In this document: piece after piece, positions 53,058 to 62,222 of the stretch | Layout: the number at the start of each line of letters is the position of its first letter | Position numbering within the stretch: position 1 is the stretch's first letter | Assembly: GCF_000374445.1 (NCBI RefSeq) | Contig: NZ_KB894409.1 | Span: 124,001-188,000, forward strand | Direction: 5' to 3' | Source: Actinokineospora enzanensis DSM 44649 | GTDB lineage: Bacteria > Actinomycetota > Actinomycetes > Mycobacteriales > Pseudonocardiaceae | DNA length: 64,000 bases | Notes under the pieces: model-generated | What the model saw: the letters and a program-made list of their open reading frames with translations, nothing else | Told to the model about the DNA's origin: nothing | Database searches by the model: none | Translations under genes and position numbers: made by a program

Positions 53058-54830
53058 TCAGTCCTTGATCTCGCAGATCACCGCACCGGTGGCGACCGTC
53101 GCACCCTGACCGACCGCGAGGCCGGTGACGGTGCCCGCCTTGGGCGCGGTGACCGGGTTCTCCATCTTCATCGCCTCGACCACCACGACCAGGTCCCCGG
53201 CCGCCACGGTCTGGCCGTCCTCGACGGCGACCTTCACGACGGTGCCCTGCATCGGCGCGGTGACCGCGTCCCCCGATACCGCGGCCGCCGAACCCGACCC
53301 CGAACGCTTGCGCGGCTTCTTCGTCGCGACCGCGCCGCCGCCGCCGAGCGAGAACCCGCCCGGCAGCGAGACCTCCAGCCGCCTGCCGCCGACCTCGACG
53401 ACCACGTTCTGCCGTGGTTCGGCGTCCTCGGCCTCGGCGCCGCCGGTGAACGGCTCGATGGTGTTGTCGAACTCGGTCTCGATCCAGCGGGTGTGCACGC
53501 GGAAGCCGTGTTCGTCGCCGATGAACGCCGGGTCGCGCACGACCGCGCGATGGAACGGCACAACCGTGGCCATGCCCTCCACGACCAGCTCGTCCAACGC
53601 GCGCCGCGCCCGTTCCAGCGCCTGGGTCCGATCTTCACCGGTGACGATGACCTTGGCCAGCATCGAGTCGAACTGGCCGCCGATGACCGTGCCACTCTCC
53701 ACACCGGAATCCACGCGCACGCCCGGCCCCTCCGGCGCGCGCCACAGCGTGACCGTGCCGGGGGCGGGCAGGAAGCCGCGGCCCGCGTCCTCGCCGTTGA
53801 TGCGGAACTCGATGGAGTGGCCGCGCGGGGTCGGGTCCTCGGTGAACCGCAGCTTCTCGCCCGCCGCGATCCGGAACTGCTCGCGGACCAGGTCGACGCC
53901 CGCGGTCTCCTCGGACACCGGGTGCTCGACCTGCAGGCGCGTGTTCACCTCAAGGAACGAGATGGTGCCGTCCGTGCCCACGAGGTACTCGACGGTGCCC
54001 GCGCCCGAATAGCCCGCTTCCCGGCAGATGGCCTTGGCGGAGCTGTGGATCTCGGCGCGCTGCGCGTCGGTGAGGAACGGCGCGGGGGCCTCCTCGACCA
54101 GCTTCTGGTGGCGGCGCTGCAGCGAGCAGTCGCGGGTGCCGACCACGATGACGGTGCCGTGCTGGTCCGCCAGTACCTGCGCCTCGACGTGCCGGGGCTG
54201 GTCCAGATAGCGCTCCACGAAGCACTCGCCGCGGCCAAACGCGGTGACCGCCTCGCGGACCGCGGAGTCGAACAGCTCGGGGATCTCCTCCACGGTGCGG
54301 GCGACCTTGAGGCCGCGGCCGCCGCCGCCGAACGCCGCCTTGATCGCGACCGGCAGGCCGTGCTCGCGGGCGAAGTCGATGATCTCGTCGGCGCCCGCGA
54401 CCGGCTCCTTGGTGCCGGGCACCAGCGGGGCGCCCGCGCGCAGCGCGATGTGCCGGGCGGTGACCTTGTCGCCGAGGTCGCGGATGGCCTGCGGGTCGGG
54501 GCCGATCCAGGTCAGGCCCGCGTCCAGGACGGCCTGGGCGAACTCGGCGTTCTCGGAAAGGAAGCCGTAGCCGGGGTGCACGGCGTCGGCGCCGGAGCGC
54601 TTCGCCGCGTCGAGAACCTTGTCGATCGAGAGGTAGCTTTCGCCGGGGGTGTTGCCCCCCAGCGCGAACGCCTCGTCGGCGAGCCGCACGAACGGCAGGT
54701 CGCGGTCGGGGTCCGCGTACACGGCGACACTGCTCAAACCGGCGTCCGCGCAGGCCCGGACCACGCGGACGGCGATCTCCCCCCGGTTCGCGATGAGGAC
54801 CTTGCGCAGGACCTTGGCCGGTGCGGACAC
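53058..54830 (-). CDS. accA3: Acyl-CoA carboxylase alpha subunit (biotin carboxylase + BCCP)
   Basis: 590 residues. Biotin carboxylase domain ([20 protein letters not shown] at the start; [13 protein letters not shown]-loop; [12 protein letters not shown] active site), then a linker and a C-terminal BCCP domain with the biotinylation site EAMKMEN. GTG 54830 follows GGAGGAGG. It charges biotin for AccD5 and probably other AccD subunits and is the substrate of BirA. Confidence 0.96.
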   Translation of the reverse strand: MSAPAKVLRKVLIANRGEIAVRVVRACADAGLSSVAVYADPDRDLPFVRLADEAFALGGNTPGESYLSIDKVLDAAKRSGADAVHPGYGFLSENAEFAQAVLDAGLTWIGPDPQAIRDLGDKVTARHIALRAGAPLVPGTKEPVAGADEIIDFAREHGLPVAIKAAFGGGGRGLKVARTVEEIPELFDSAVREAVTAFGRGECFVERYLDQPRHVEAQVLADQHGTVIVVGTRDCSLQRRHQKLVEEAPAPFLTDAQRAEIHSSAKAICREAGYSGAGTVEYLVGTDGTISFLEVNTRLQVEHPVSEETAGVDLVREQFRIAAGEKLRFTEDPTPRGHSIEFRINGEDAGRGFLPAPGTVTLWRAPEGPGVRVDSGVESGTVIGGQFDSMLAKVIVTGEDRTQALERARRALDELVVEGMATVVPFHRAVVRDPAFIGDEHGFRVHTRWIETEFDNTIEPFTGGAEAEDAEPRQNVVVEVGGRRLEVSLPGGFSLGGGGAVATKKPRKRSGSGSAAAVSGDAVTAPMQGTVVKVAVEDGQTVAAGDLVVVVEAMKMENPVTAPKAGTVTGLAVGQGATVATGAVICEIKD

Positions 54831-54960
54831 GCCGGTTCCTCCTCCGGTTGGCGGGCTGGTGCGGAGTTTACGACCTCGATCAGCGCACAAACCGAGAGCA
54901 AACCCACATCCCGACGCTACTCTGCGCGTCAGTTGCCGGATCCGCTGCTCGGAGGTCACC

Positions 54961-55665
54961 GTGGCCGGTCGCCGCGCCCCCACCGCGGTGGTGCTCGCGA
55001 TGGTGATCTGCGGCCTGGTGGTGGCCGCCGCGATCACCGGCGCGGCGGTGCTGCGCGTGCGCGCCGCGCCGAACGGCCCGGCGGCCCCGTCGACCAGTGA
55101 GGTGGCCGCGCCGCCCGGACCGATCACCTGCCGCCGGGAGCCCTGCCAGGTGCTGGGCACGGCCACGGTCGGCGGCACGGTCGTGCAGCTGATCGCGGAC
55201 TCCGGCGCCAACGCGGGCAGGCTGCGGATCGCCGGGGCGGCGAGCGCGGAGCAGGTGATCGAGCTTTCGGTGACCGACCTCGGAGTAACCCTGACCACGG
55301 ACTCGCTGCAATGCGTGCCCGGCACGGTCAGCGCCTGCCTGGTCCGGGGCGTGAGCGAGAAGGGGACCACCGGCCAGGTGGTCGCCGGGCGGTCGGACAA
55401 ATGGAGCCCGCTGGGCCGGGCGTTCTTCTCCGAGGCCAACTACCTGACCCTGGCCAACGTGCAGGGTGACTCGACGCCCGAGGTGATCGCGGTGCAACAG
55501 GATTGCTCGGTCACCCCGGACTGCTCGAAACGGTCCTTTTATGTGCAGGTGTTCGGATTGGGCGGCCAAGAGCTCGGGTGCACCAGGACCTATCCGAAAA
55601 TCGACCAGCTGCCCGGTTATCCGGGGATAGTGCCGCTTGAGGTCCAGCTTCGCGGCTGCCCCTGA
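54961..55665 (+). CDS. Secreted or membrane-anchored hypothetical protein
   Basis: This protein has 234 residues from GTG 54961 (GGAGG 6 nt upstream). It has a basic start and one hydrophobic helix ([23 protein letters not shown]), then a ~190-residue extracytoplasmic beta-rich domain with conserved Cys pairs ([24 protein letters not shown]). I do not recognise a family. Divergent from accA3. Confidence 0.75.
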   Translation: MAGRRAPTAVVLAMVICGLVVAAAITGAAVLRVRAAPNGPAAPSTSEVAAPPGPITCRREPCQVLGTATVGGTVVQLIADSGANAGRLRIAGAASAEQVIELSVTDLGVTLTTDSLQCVPGTVSACLVRGVSEKGTTGQVVAGRSDKWSPLGRAFFSEANYLTLANVQGDSTPEVIAVQQDCSVTPDCSKRSFYVQVFGLGGQELGCTRTYPKIDQLPGYPGIVPLEVQLRGCP

Positions 55666-55786
55666 ACCGCCCGGAAATCGGCGATCGGCCTACGACGCTT
55701 CTCGGGGATCTTGCAGGCGATAGCGGGGCTGTGGGCCGTTTGGGCGTCGTGCGGGAGTGTCGGTGGGGGGCGGTAACGTGCTTGTC

Positions 55787-56323
55787 GTGGAGCCGGTGGA
55801 GATCAACGCAGGGGCGTATTACCTGCGGGCACTGCGCGACGACGCGCGGATCGACGACCGGCCGCGGGTCGTGGAGGGCTTCACCGATCCGGTCAGCAGG
55901 CAGTGGCTGGCGCACATCAAGGTGCACGACCTGGCCTCGGCCGGGGAGTACATCGAGCGCCGCGCCGCGGACTGGGCGCACGAGACCCGGCTGTCCTGGG
56001 CGGTGGCCGACCCGCTGACCGGTGTGCTGCTGGGCGAGGTGCAGCTCAAGGAGCTGGACCTGGCAGGCGGCACGGCGGAGGCGGGCTGTTGGGCGCACCC
56101 GGACGCGCGCGGCAAGGGGATGACCACCGAGGCGTTGGCGGCGATCATCCGATTCGGTTTCGGAGCACTCGGACTGCGCGCGATCGCCTATCGGCACGAG
56201 CGCGGCAACGAGGGGTCCGCGCGGGTGGCGGCGAAACTCGGCTTCACTCCGGTGAGTGACGAACCATCGGGCGATGTCGTCCTGATGCTGCGTAACCCGG
56301 CCGTGGATGTAGACGTTGAGTAG
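55787..56323 (+). CDS. GNAT family acetyltransferase
   Basis: 178 residues. Acetyl-CoA site ARGKGMTTEALAAII (R/Q-x-x-G-x-G/A) near 105 and the C-terminal RHERGNEGSARVAAKLGF are typical of RimJ/RimL-like N-acetyltransferases. GTG 55787 lies 7 nt after TAACGT, with no Shine-Dalgarno, so it is probably leaderless; GTG 55757 is less likely. Substrate unknown. Confidence 0.85.
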   Translation: MEPVEINAGAYYLRALRDDARIDDRPRVVEGFTDPVSRQWLAHIKVHDLASAGEYIERRAADWAHETRLSWAVADPLTGVLLGEVQLKELDLAGGTAEAGCWAHPDARGKGMTTEALAAIIRFGFGALGLRAIAYRHERGNEGSARVAAKLGFTPVSDEPSGDVVLMLRNPAVDVDVE

Positions 56324-56468
56324 AACGGCAGGCGACGGAACCAAGCCGGTCCGGTGGACGTCTACGAAAACGAGCCGGAACGGTCGAAACCGACCGTGAT
56401 GACTCGATAGAGTTGCTCCCAACCACAGGCAGTGACACAACCGCGAACACTGGGGACGGGGAGGGGAA

Positions 56469-56840
56469 GTGCCAGGGACCCACAGGCCCGACGGACACGG
56501 GGGTGGCCGCGGGCAGGACCTGCTCGACCTGGCGCCGGAGGCGGTGCCCGCGCTGCGCGCCGCGTTCGTCGACGCGCTGGCCAGCGTCGATCGGCAGTTG
56601 GAGCTGGGCGAGACCGGCCTGGCCGTCGAGGCGTGGGCGCACGACCCGGTGAGCCAGGACGCCACCCGCGCGGTGAACGCACTGACGGCGCACTCCGAAC
56701 GGGCCGCGCTCGACCAGCTGCGCGCGTACCGGGCGCAGCTGGACACGGCCGTGCACAACCTGGACAAGGTCGCCGAGCAGTACCGGCTGCTGGAGGACGA
56801 CAACGCCGCCACGGTCACGCAGAAGGGGGCGACGGGCTGA
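56469..56840 (+). CDS. WXG/PE-like helical secretion partner
   Basis: This 123-residue protein is almost wholly helical after a Gly-rich start (VPALRAAFVDALASVDRQLEL; ALDQLRAYRAQLDTAVHNLDKVAEQYRLLEDD). GTG 56469 follows GGGGAGGGG. The next gene begins on its stop (TGATG). Position before a PPE-like protein suggests a type VII secretion pair; no ESX machinery is in the window. Confidence 0.65.
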   Translation: MPGTHRPDGHGGGRGQDLLDLAPEAVPALRAAFVDALASVDRQLELGETGLAVEAWAHDPVSQDATRAVNALTAHSERAALDQLRAYRAQLDTAVHNLDKVAEQYRLLEDDNAATVTQKGATG

Positions 56841-58159
56841 TGGCCGAGCCGAACACCGAGGCAAGGCGCTGGCGCGGCTTCACGCACAAGGAGCTGTACC
56901 TGATGCTGCACGACGGCCCGGGGGCGCAGGCCTCCGCCGAGCCGTCCCGCCGCTGGACGGCGCTGACCGCCACGCTCAGCGACATCGGCCAGGACCTGGC
57001 CACCGCGCTGGGCGGCTCGGCGTCGGGCTGGGCGGGCCGGGCAGCGGGCGCGGCGGTGGACCGACTGTCCCCGTTAGCCGGTTGGGCGCGCGCGGGCGCG
57101 GCGACGGCCGAGAGCATGCGCGTCGCGGTGGAGAACCAGGCCGAGCACATCGCGCGGGCCCGCGCCGACATGCCGGTGCCCGAGGACGTCCCGGCCCAGC
57201 AGCCGGACCCGGCGGTCCCGCCCGCGCTGCTGGTCGCCACCACGGGGGCGGACGCGGAGCCGGTGGAGGCCGCGCAGTCCGCCGGGGAGCAGAAGGCATT
57301 CGAGGTCATGGCGACCTACGAGCAGAACACCTCGACGAACTTGCACTCATTGACCGGGTTCGCCAACCCGCCCGCGTTGCCTGGTTCGTTCGCCTCGAAC
57401 AGCAGGCGTGGTGACGGGGTGCAGGGGACGCACGTGTCGTTCGCGTCGACCCCGCAGGTGAACCCGGTGCCGGTGGTGCCCGACCTGGATCAGCAGCAGT
57501 TCCGGCCGCAGCATTTCCACGGTGGTCCGGGTGGGTTCGAGCACTCGGGCGGCCCGGTCGGGGGCCAGGGTCTGGGGCTGTCGGCGGCCGCTCCGGTGGA
57601 ACCGTTGCCGCGGGTGCGGCCGATGGGGCCGGGGCTGCTCAGCGGCGTCGGTTCGGTCGGGCTGGACAACTCGGTGATCGGTCTGGGCGGCATGACGACC
57701 GGACCGACCGATGCCGAGGACAACGCCACCCGCCGACCTGGACGCTCGGCGTCCATGACCGGCGCGGGTGCTCCCGGGCATGGGGGCGACCCGAGCTCGT
57801 TCAACTCGGGGTCGGGGTCCGGGAATGCCGGACTGAACGCGAGTCCCAGCCTGGCCGCCGGGGCCAATCCGGCTTCCGCCACCGGGACGCCGATGGCTCC
57901 CGGTGCGGGCGCGGCCGGTGGGGCGCCGATGTCGTCCAACGACAAGATCGCCATGCGGCGGTTCGGGGTGGACGCGCTCGGCTCCAGCCAGTGGTTCGGT
58001 GACCCGGGCGAGTCCACTATGGGGGCCGGGTCTTCCGGTGCGGGCGGTCGGCAGTTGGGTGGGCGTCGGCGGGAGTTGAGCCAGACGGAGCAGGTCACCG
58101 AGTCGGTGACGATCGACGGGGAGGACGTCAACCTGCCGCCCGGGGTGATCGGCGGCTGA
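56840..58159 (+). CDS. PPE-like Gly/Ala-rich protein
   Basis: 439 residues. The N-terminal ~180 are helical (WRGFTHKELYLMLHDGPGAQASAE...), with a short HKELYLML segment resembling exported-protein helices. Then come a Pro-rich linker and a long Gly/Ser/Ala/Pro-rich region; the tail ends DGEDVNLPPGVIGG. There is no signal peptide. It is coupled to the preceding small helical gene and closed by a strong terminator. Function unknown. Confidence 0.65.
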   Translation: MAEPNTEARRWRGFTHKELYLMLHDGPGAQASAEPSRRWTALTATLSDIGQDLATALGGSASGWAGRAAGAAVDRLSPLAGWARAGAATAESMRVAVENQAEHIARARADMPVPEDVPAQQPDPAVPPALLVATTGADAEPVEAAQSAGEQKAFEVMATYEQNTSTNLHSLTGFANPPALPGSFASNSRRGDGVQGTHVSFASTPQVNPVPVVPDLDQQQFRPQHFHGGPGGFEHSGGPVGGQGLGLSAAAPVEPLPRVRPMGPGLLSGVGSVGLDNSVIGLGGMTTGPTDAEDNATRRPGRSASMTGAGAPGHGGDPSSFNSGSGSGNAGLNASPSLAAGANPASATGTPMAPGAGAAGGAPMSSNDKIAMRRFGVDALGSSQWFGDPGESTMGAGSSGAGGRQLGGRRRELSQTEQVTESVTIDGEDVNLPPGVIGG

Positions 58160-58175
58160 TAGTCCTCAGTAGACA

Positions 58176-58210
58176 AAAGCCCCGACGGACCTGGTGTCCG
58201 TCGGGGCTTT
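58176..58210. terminator. Rho-independent terminator
   Basis: AAAGCCCCGACGGAC / GTCCGTCGGGGCTTT, 15-bp perfect stem, 5-nt loop, followed by CTTTT. Confidence 0.95.
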
Positions 58211-58281
58211 CTTTTGGTGTAGGCCCATATTCCGCAATGGACGGCCCCGGCGCTACCCAGGGCCGTCCGAATAGGTGGGTC

Positions 58282-58824
58282 CTACCAGCTGTGCGCCACG
58301 TCGATGACCACGCGGGACGGGCCGGTCAGGGTGAACACCCGGAACGGGAGGCGGGCTCGGACGCCCAGGCCGACCGTGGTGGTGCCCTCGAAGGAGCCGG
58401 CCCAGGAAGCCTGGCGGAAGGTCTGGTAGCCGGTGACGTCCACCAGTTCCGTCCAGTTCGCCGGGTGGTAGGTGAGGTTGCCGTTGTCGTCGTAGGCGGG
58501 TGAGTAGACCACGATCTGCAGGAACGCGCCGCCGCGCAGCGGGACGGGCTTGCCGGAGCCGTCCATGGTGACCTCGGGGACGTACTGCACGTAGTAGCCC
58601 TGGGTGGCGGTGCCGGACAGGTCGATGACCAGCCGGTCGTAGCAGTCCTGGCGGCCGGAGCGGATGTTGGTGACCGGGCCCGCCGTGCTCGGGGCCGCGG
58701 TCTTGGTCAGCGAGCCCCAGCCGGACTCGCAGGCGGTGACCGCCGCGGGCGCGGCGGTGGGCAGGGCGACCGTGAGGGTGGCGGCGGTGGTGACCGCCAA
58801 GACGATCTTCATGAAGGCGCGCAT
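58282..58824 (-). CDS. Secreted AMIN-like domain protein
   Basis: 180 residues from ATG 58824 (GAGGGGAG upstream). The signal peptide (MRAFMKIVLAV ... PTAAPAA) is followed by one AMIN-like beta domain: CYDRLVIDLSG, YYVQYVPEV, LQIVVYSPAYDD and the final SRVVIDVAH. Cys near the N-terminus and CYD could form a disulfide. Likely peptidoglycan- or surface-associated. Confidence 0.82.
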   Translation of the reverse strand: MRAFMKIVLAVTTAATLTVALPTAAPAAVTACESGWGSLTKTAAPSTAGPVTNIRSGRQDCYDRLVIDLSGTATQGYYVQYVPEVTMDGSGKPVPLRGGAFLQIVVYSPAYDDNGNLTYHPANWTELVDVTGYQTFRQASWAGSFEGTTTVGLGVRARLPFRVFTLTGPSRVVIDVAHSW

Positions 58825-58909
58825 GTCATTCGGCTCCCCTCGAACCATCGGTACGGCCTACGCGCAGGCCGTACCCGGGGAGACGCGCGACACACTTTCG
58901 AGTTGCGTG

Positions 58910-59374
58910 TCAGCTGGCGGTGGCCGGTCCGATTCCGTCGCACGGCCTAGTGCGCAGGCCCGCCACGTAGTCCGCGGGGGCGCCCGCGGCCTCGGCGGCG
59001 TCCGCGACCACGCCAAGGTACCTGGCCGAGGGCAGGCCGCCCTCGTAGGCGTCCAGCACGTACAGCCAGCTGAGCACCGAGCCCTCCAGGGTCTGCACCC
59101 GGAGTCTGATCTTGGAATGCAGCGCCAGCTCGGCGCCCTCCCAGCGGTCGAGGTTGACCTCATCCTCCTCCGGCACGTCGTAGAGCACGACGAACACCTG
59201 GGAGCCCGGTTCCTCGACCAGCGTGGCCAGGGCACCCTCCCAGCCCAGGTCCTCGCCGCCGAAGGTCAGCCGCCAGCCGACGAGCCACCCCGTCCCGGCC
59301 ATCGGCGAATGCGGGGCACGCTGCATCATCTGGCCCGGATCCATGTTCGACCCGTAAGCGGCATAGAGCGGCAC
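58910..59374 (-). CDS. Gamma-glutamylcyclotransferase-like protein
   Basis: 154 residues. The N-terminal YAAYGSNMDPGQM is the GGCT substrate loop; the catalytic Glu candidate is in the VPEEDEVNLDRWEGA region. GTG 59374 lies 7 nt after TAGGCT and has no Shine-Dalgarno, so it is probably leaderless. It divides from the lpdA-like gene. Substrate unproven. Confidence 0.85.
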   Translation of the reverse strand: MPLYAAYGSNMDPGQMMQRAPHSPMAGTGWLVGWRLTFGGEDLGWEGALATLVEEPGSQVFVVLYDVPEEDEVNLDRWEGAELALHSKIRLRVQTLEGSVLSWLYVLDAYEGGLPSARYLGVVADAAEAAGAPADYVAGLRTRPCDGIGPATAS

Positions 59375-59514
59375 GCCGGACAGCCTAGCCACACCGTGCG
59401 GTGCTAGCAGGCAGCCGCGCGGAGGGATCACCTTTTCGCGGCCACCCGAGGCCCGGTCGGGGTGCTCCGCGTACCGTGTTCGCGGAACACGCGCGGGGTT
59501 GGATGGAGGCTCGG

Positions 59515-60915
59515 GTGACCCGGATCGTGATCATGGGTGGGGGTCCGGCGGGGTACGAGGCAGCGCTGGTCGCGGCGCAGCACGGGGCCGAGGTGACCGT
59601 GGTCGAGCGGGACGGCCTCGGCGGCGCGTGCGTGCTCTACGACTGCGTCCCGTCCAAGACGTTCATCGCCTCCGCGGGCGCCAGGGTGGCCTTCCGGGAC
59701 GCCGACGAGCTGGGCATCGGCACCGACGACGTGGACTCCACCGTGCACCTGCCGGTGGTCCGCGGCCGGGTGCGCGGGCTGGCCCTGGCCCAGTCCGCCG
59801 ACATCCGCAACCGGGTGCAGCGCGAGGGCGTGCGAGTGGTCACCGGCACCGCCCGGTTCTGCGACGACCGCACCGGCATGGCCGCGCACCGGGTCGCCAT
59901 CGACACCGGCGCGTCCACCGAGGTGCTCTCCGCCGACGTGGTGCTGATCGCCACCGGCGCCACCCCCCGGGTGATCCCGGGCGCGGAGCCGGACGGCATC
60001 CGGGTGCTGGACTGGCGGCAGATCTACGACCTGGAGGAGCTGCCCGAGCACCTGGTCGTGGTCGGCTCCGGGGTCACCGGCGCCGAGTTCGCCTCGGCGT
60101 TCATCGAGATGGGCGTTCAGGTCACGGTGATCTCCAGCCGGGACCGGGTGCTGCCGCACGAGGACGCGGACGCGGCGGCCGTGCTGGAGGACGTGTTCGC
60201 CGAGCGCGGCACCACGCTGGTCAAGCACGCGCGCGCGGAGAAGATCGAGCGCGACCACACCGGGGTGACCGTCCACCTGCGCGGCGGCGAGACGGTGCGC
60301 GCCAGCCACGCGCTGATGACCGTCGGCTCGGTGCCCAACACCACCGACATCGGCCTGGACAAGGTCGGCATCGAGCCGGGGCCGGGCGGGTTCATCACCG
60401 TGGACCGGGTGTCGCGCACCGGCGTGCCGGGCATCTACGCGGCGGGCGACTGCACCGGGGTGCTGATGCTGGCCTCGGTGGCGGCCATGCAGGGCCGGAT
60501 CGCGATGTGGCACGCGCTGGGCGAGGGTGTCACGCCGATCAAGCTGAAGACGGTGGCGGCGAACGTGTTCACCCATCCGGAGATCGCTACCGTCGGGATC
60601 AGCCAGCACGCCATCGACTCCGGCGAGGTGCCGGCGCGCACGATCATGCTGCCACTGGCCACGAACGCGCGGGCCAAGATGGAGGGCCTGCGGCGCGGGT
60701 TCGTGAAGCTGTTCTGCCGCCCGGCGACCGGCGTCGTCATCGGCGGGGTGATCGTGGCGCCGAGCGCGAGCGAGCTGGTCCTGCCGATCGCGCTGGCGGT
60801 GCAGAACCAGTTGACCGTGGACGATCTGGCGCTGACCTTCTCGGTCTACCCGTCGCTGTCCGGTTCGATCACCGAGGCGGGCCGTCAGCTGATGCGGCAC
60901 GACGATCTGGACTGA
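59515..60915 (+). CDS. lpdA: LpdA-like NAD(P)H:quinone/disulfide flavoprotein
   Basis: This 466-residue two-dinucleotide-binding flavoprotein aligns over its whole length with M. tuberculosis LpdA (Rv3303c) as remembered. FAD loop GGGPAGYEAALVA, redox region GGACVLYDCVPSK, NAD loop VVGSGVTGAEFA, FAD motif GIYAAGDCTG. Both Cys of a CxxxxC pair are present, although mycobacterial LpdA lacks the first. The C-terminal catalytic His-x-x-Pro of true lipoamide dehydrogenases is replaced by YPSLSGSITEA. GTG 59515 follows GGAGG. Confidence 0.92.
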   Translation: MTRIVIMGGGPAGYEAALVAAQHGAEVTVVERDGLGGACVLYDCVPSKTFIASAGARVAFRDADELGIGTDDVDSTVHLPVVRGRVRGLALAQSADIRNRVQREGVRVVTGTARFCDDRTGMAAHRVAIDTGASTEVLSADVVLIATGATPRVIPGAEPDGIRVLDWRQIYDLEELPEHLVVVGSGVTGAEFASAFIEMGVQVTVISSRDRVLPHEDADAAAVLEDVFAERGTTLVKHARAEKIERDHTGVTVHLRGGETVRASHALMTVGSVPNTTDIGLDKVGIEPGPGGFITVDRVSRTGVPGIYAAGDCTGVLMLASVAAMQGRIAMWHALGEGVTPIKLKTVAANVFTHPEIATVGISQHAIDSGEVPARTIMLPLATNARAKMEGLRRGFVKLFCRPATGVVIGGVIVAPSASELVLPIALAVQNQLTVDDLALTFSVYPSLSGSITEAGRQLMRHDDLD

Positions 60916-61093
60916 AATTCACTCGGTTTCCAGGTTTGCCCGGCAGGTTCACCGGATCGTGCATATCGTGTGGCTGTTCGCTCGCTGCTCCGTGACCACA
61001 TTTACGCGAGAACGAGTGAAACTGTGTCGCCGCTCTTTCGATAGAGCTACTGAGCCGGTACCCCTGGGGAACCGAACCGTTATGGAGGCTGAC

Positions 61094-61246
61094 ATGCCGC
61101 GTCGGACCGAGTGCCCGGAATGTCTGGGCTCAGGACTCGCCCCCAACCGCAAGGACTTCTGTCCGCGCTGCGGCGGGATCGGACAGATCCCGCGAGTGTG
61201 GACCGGTGCTCTCGCGGTGCGAGTCCAGGAAAGAATCGGGGTCTGA
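61094..61246 (+). CDS. Small zinc-ribbon protein
   Basis: This 50-residue protein has two DnaJ-type knuckles, CPECLGSG and CPRCGGIG, which should bind one zinc. ATG 61094 has GGAGG 6 nt upstream; ATG 61082 is in frame. Function unknown; DnaJ-like knuckles bind unfolded or partner proteins. Confidence 0.8.
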   Translation: MPRRTECPECLGSGLAPNRKDFCPRCGGIGQIPRVWTGALAVRVQERIGV

Positions 61247-61371
61247 GCACCCCGGCCACGCCGAAGTCCCCCAGATCGTGCTCGGTCCCCGATCGTCCGG
61301 AAGTGTGCTCGGGTCGACGGGATGAACTGACCATGATTCAGGAATTCGGTGCGGACGACAGGTGAGAACGT

Positions 61372-61413
61372 TTCGCTTGGGCCGTTCGGGGCGGACTGAA
61401 CGGCCCAAGCGAA
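61372..61413. terminator. 16-bp hairpin
   Basis: TTCGCTTGGGCCGTTC and its perfect complement, 10-nt loop, between the zinc-ribbon gene and the DUF4190 gene. Confidence 0.75.
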
Positions 61414-61524
61414 CCGCGCGTGACAGTCACTGCTCTATTCGGGGCAAGCTTTCCCGAAGGGGCTAACGAGTACGGCGCCAACCGCGAGCCTGGTGCGGTA
61501 ATCCCCGCCCAGAGAGGTATCGCC

Positions 61525-62061
61525 GTGACCTATCCCTCGCAGCCGCCCGGACAGCCGCAGTACTGGCAGCCACCGCAGGGATATCCCACGCCACCACCGG
61601 GATTCCCGCCTTCGCCGGGCCCGCCGTCGTTTCCACCGGTTGCATCGCTCCCGACAGGACAACCGTTTCCCCCGGCCGGTCCACAGTTCCCGTCTGGACA
61701 GCCCACGCCGTACCCGCCGGGCATGCCATACCAGCCAGGCATGCCATACGCACCGGGGATGCCGTACGCGCCCTACGGTCAGCCGCAGAAGAACGGCCTG
61801 GCCATCGCGGGCTTCACCCTCAGCGCGGTCGCCGTCACGCTCGTCCTGCTGGGCTTCGCGATCCGCGGCCTCGGCCTCGGCTTCATCTTCGTAGTCCCGA
61901 TCACCATCACCGGCGTCTCACTGTCCGCGGCGGCCATCGGCCGCGCCAACCGCGGCATGGGCGGTCTCAAAGGACTGGCCATCACCGGGGTGATCCTGGG
62001 TTCGGCACTGTTGGCGTTCTGGGCAGTCGCTCTTACCGTGACACTCGCGGCCCACCATTGA
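61525..62061 (+). CDS. Proline-rich DUF4190 membrane protein
   Basis: This protein has 178 residues from GTG 61525 (GAGAGG 8 nt upstream). Residues 1-90 are Pro/Gly/Gln/Tyr-rich with YPPGMPYQPGMPYAPGMPYA repeats; then two membrane helices (LAIAGFTLSAVAVTLVLLGF and GLAITGVILGSALLAFWAVAL) flank a short loop, as in DUF4190. Function unknown. Confidence 0.82.
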   Translation: MTYPSQPPGQPQYWQPPQGYPTPPPGFPPSPGPPSFPPVASLPTGQPFPPAGPQFPSGQPTPYPPGMPYQPGMPYAPGMPYAPYGQPQKNGLAIAGFTLSAVAVTLVLLGFAIRGLGLGFIFVVPITITGVSLSAAAIGRANRGMGGLKGLAITGVILGSALLAFWAVALTVTLAAHH

Positions 62062-62222
62062 CACCGAGCCGCACCGTCCGTCATGGACTATGACCGAGCT
62101 GTCCACAAGTCCCCCGCGTCCTCGCTTTTGTCAAAGACACGATCACATTCCCCAACACTGGCGGAAAAGAGCCGTGCGGCCTGATGGGACATTCGTCCGT
62201 ACGGGTCGGGACACACGGGTGG

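Noticed and set aside
53058..55439. N-terminal extension of accA3 by about 200 residues
   Set aside because: It overlaps the divergent secreted-protein gene and the biotin carboxylase start motif lies right after GTG 54830 with a strong ribosome-binding site.
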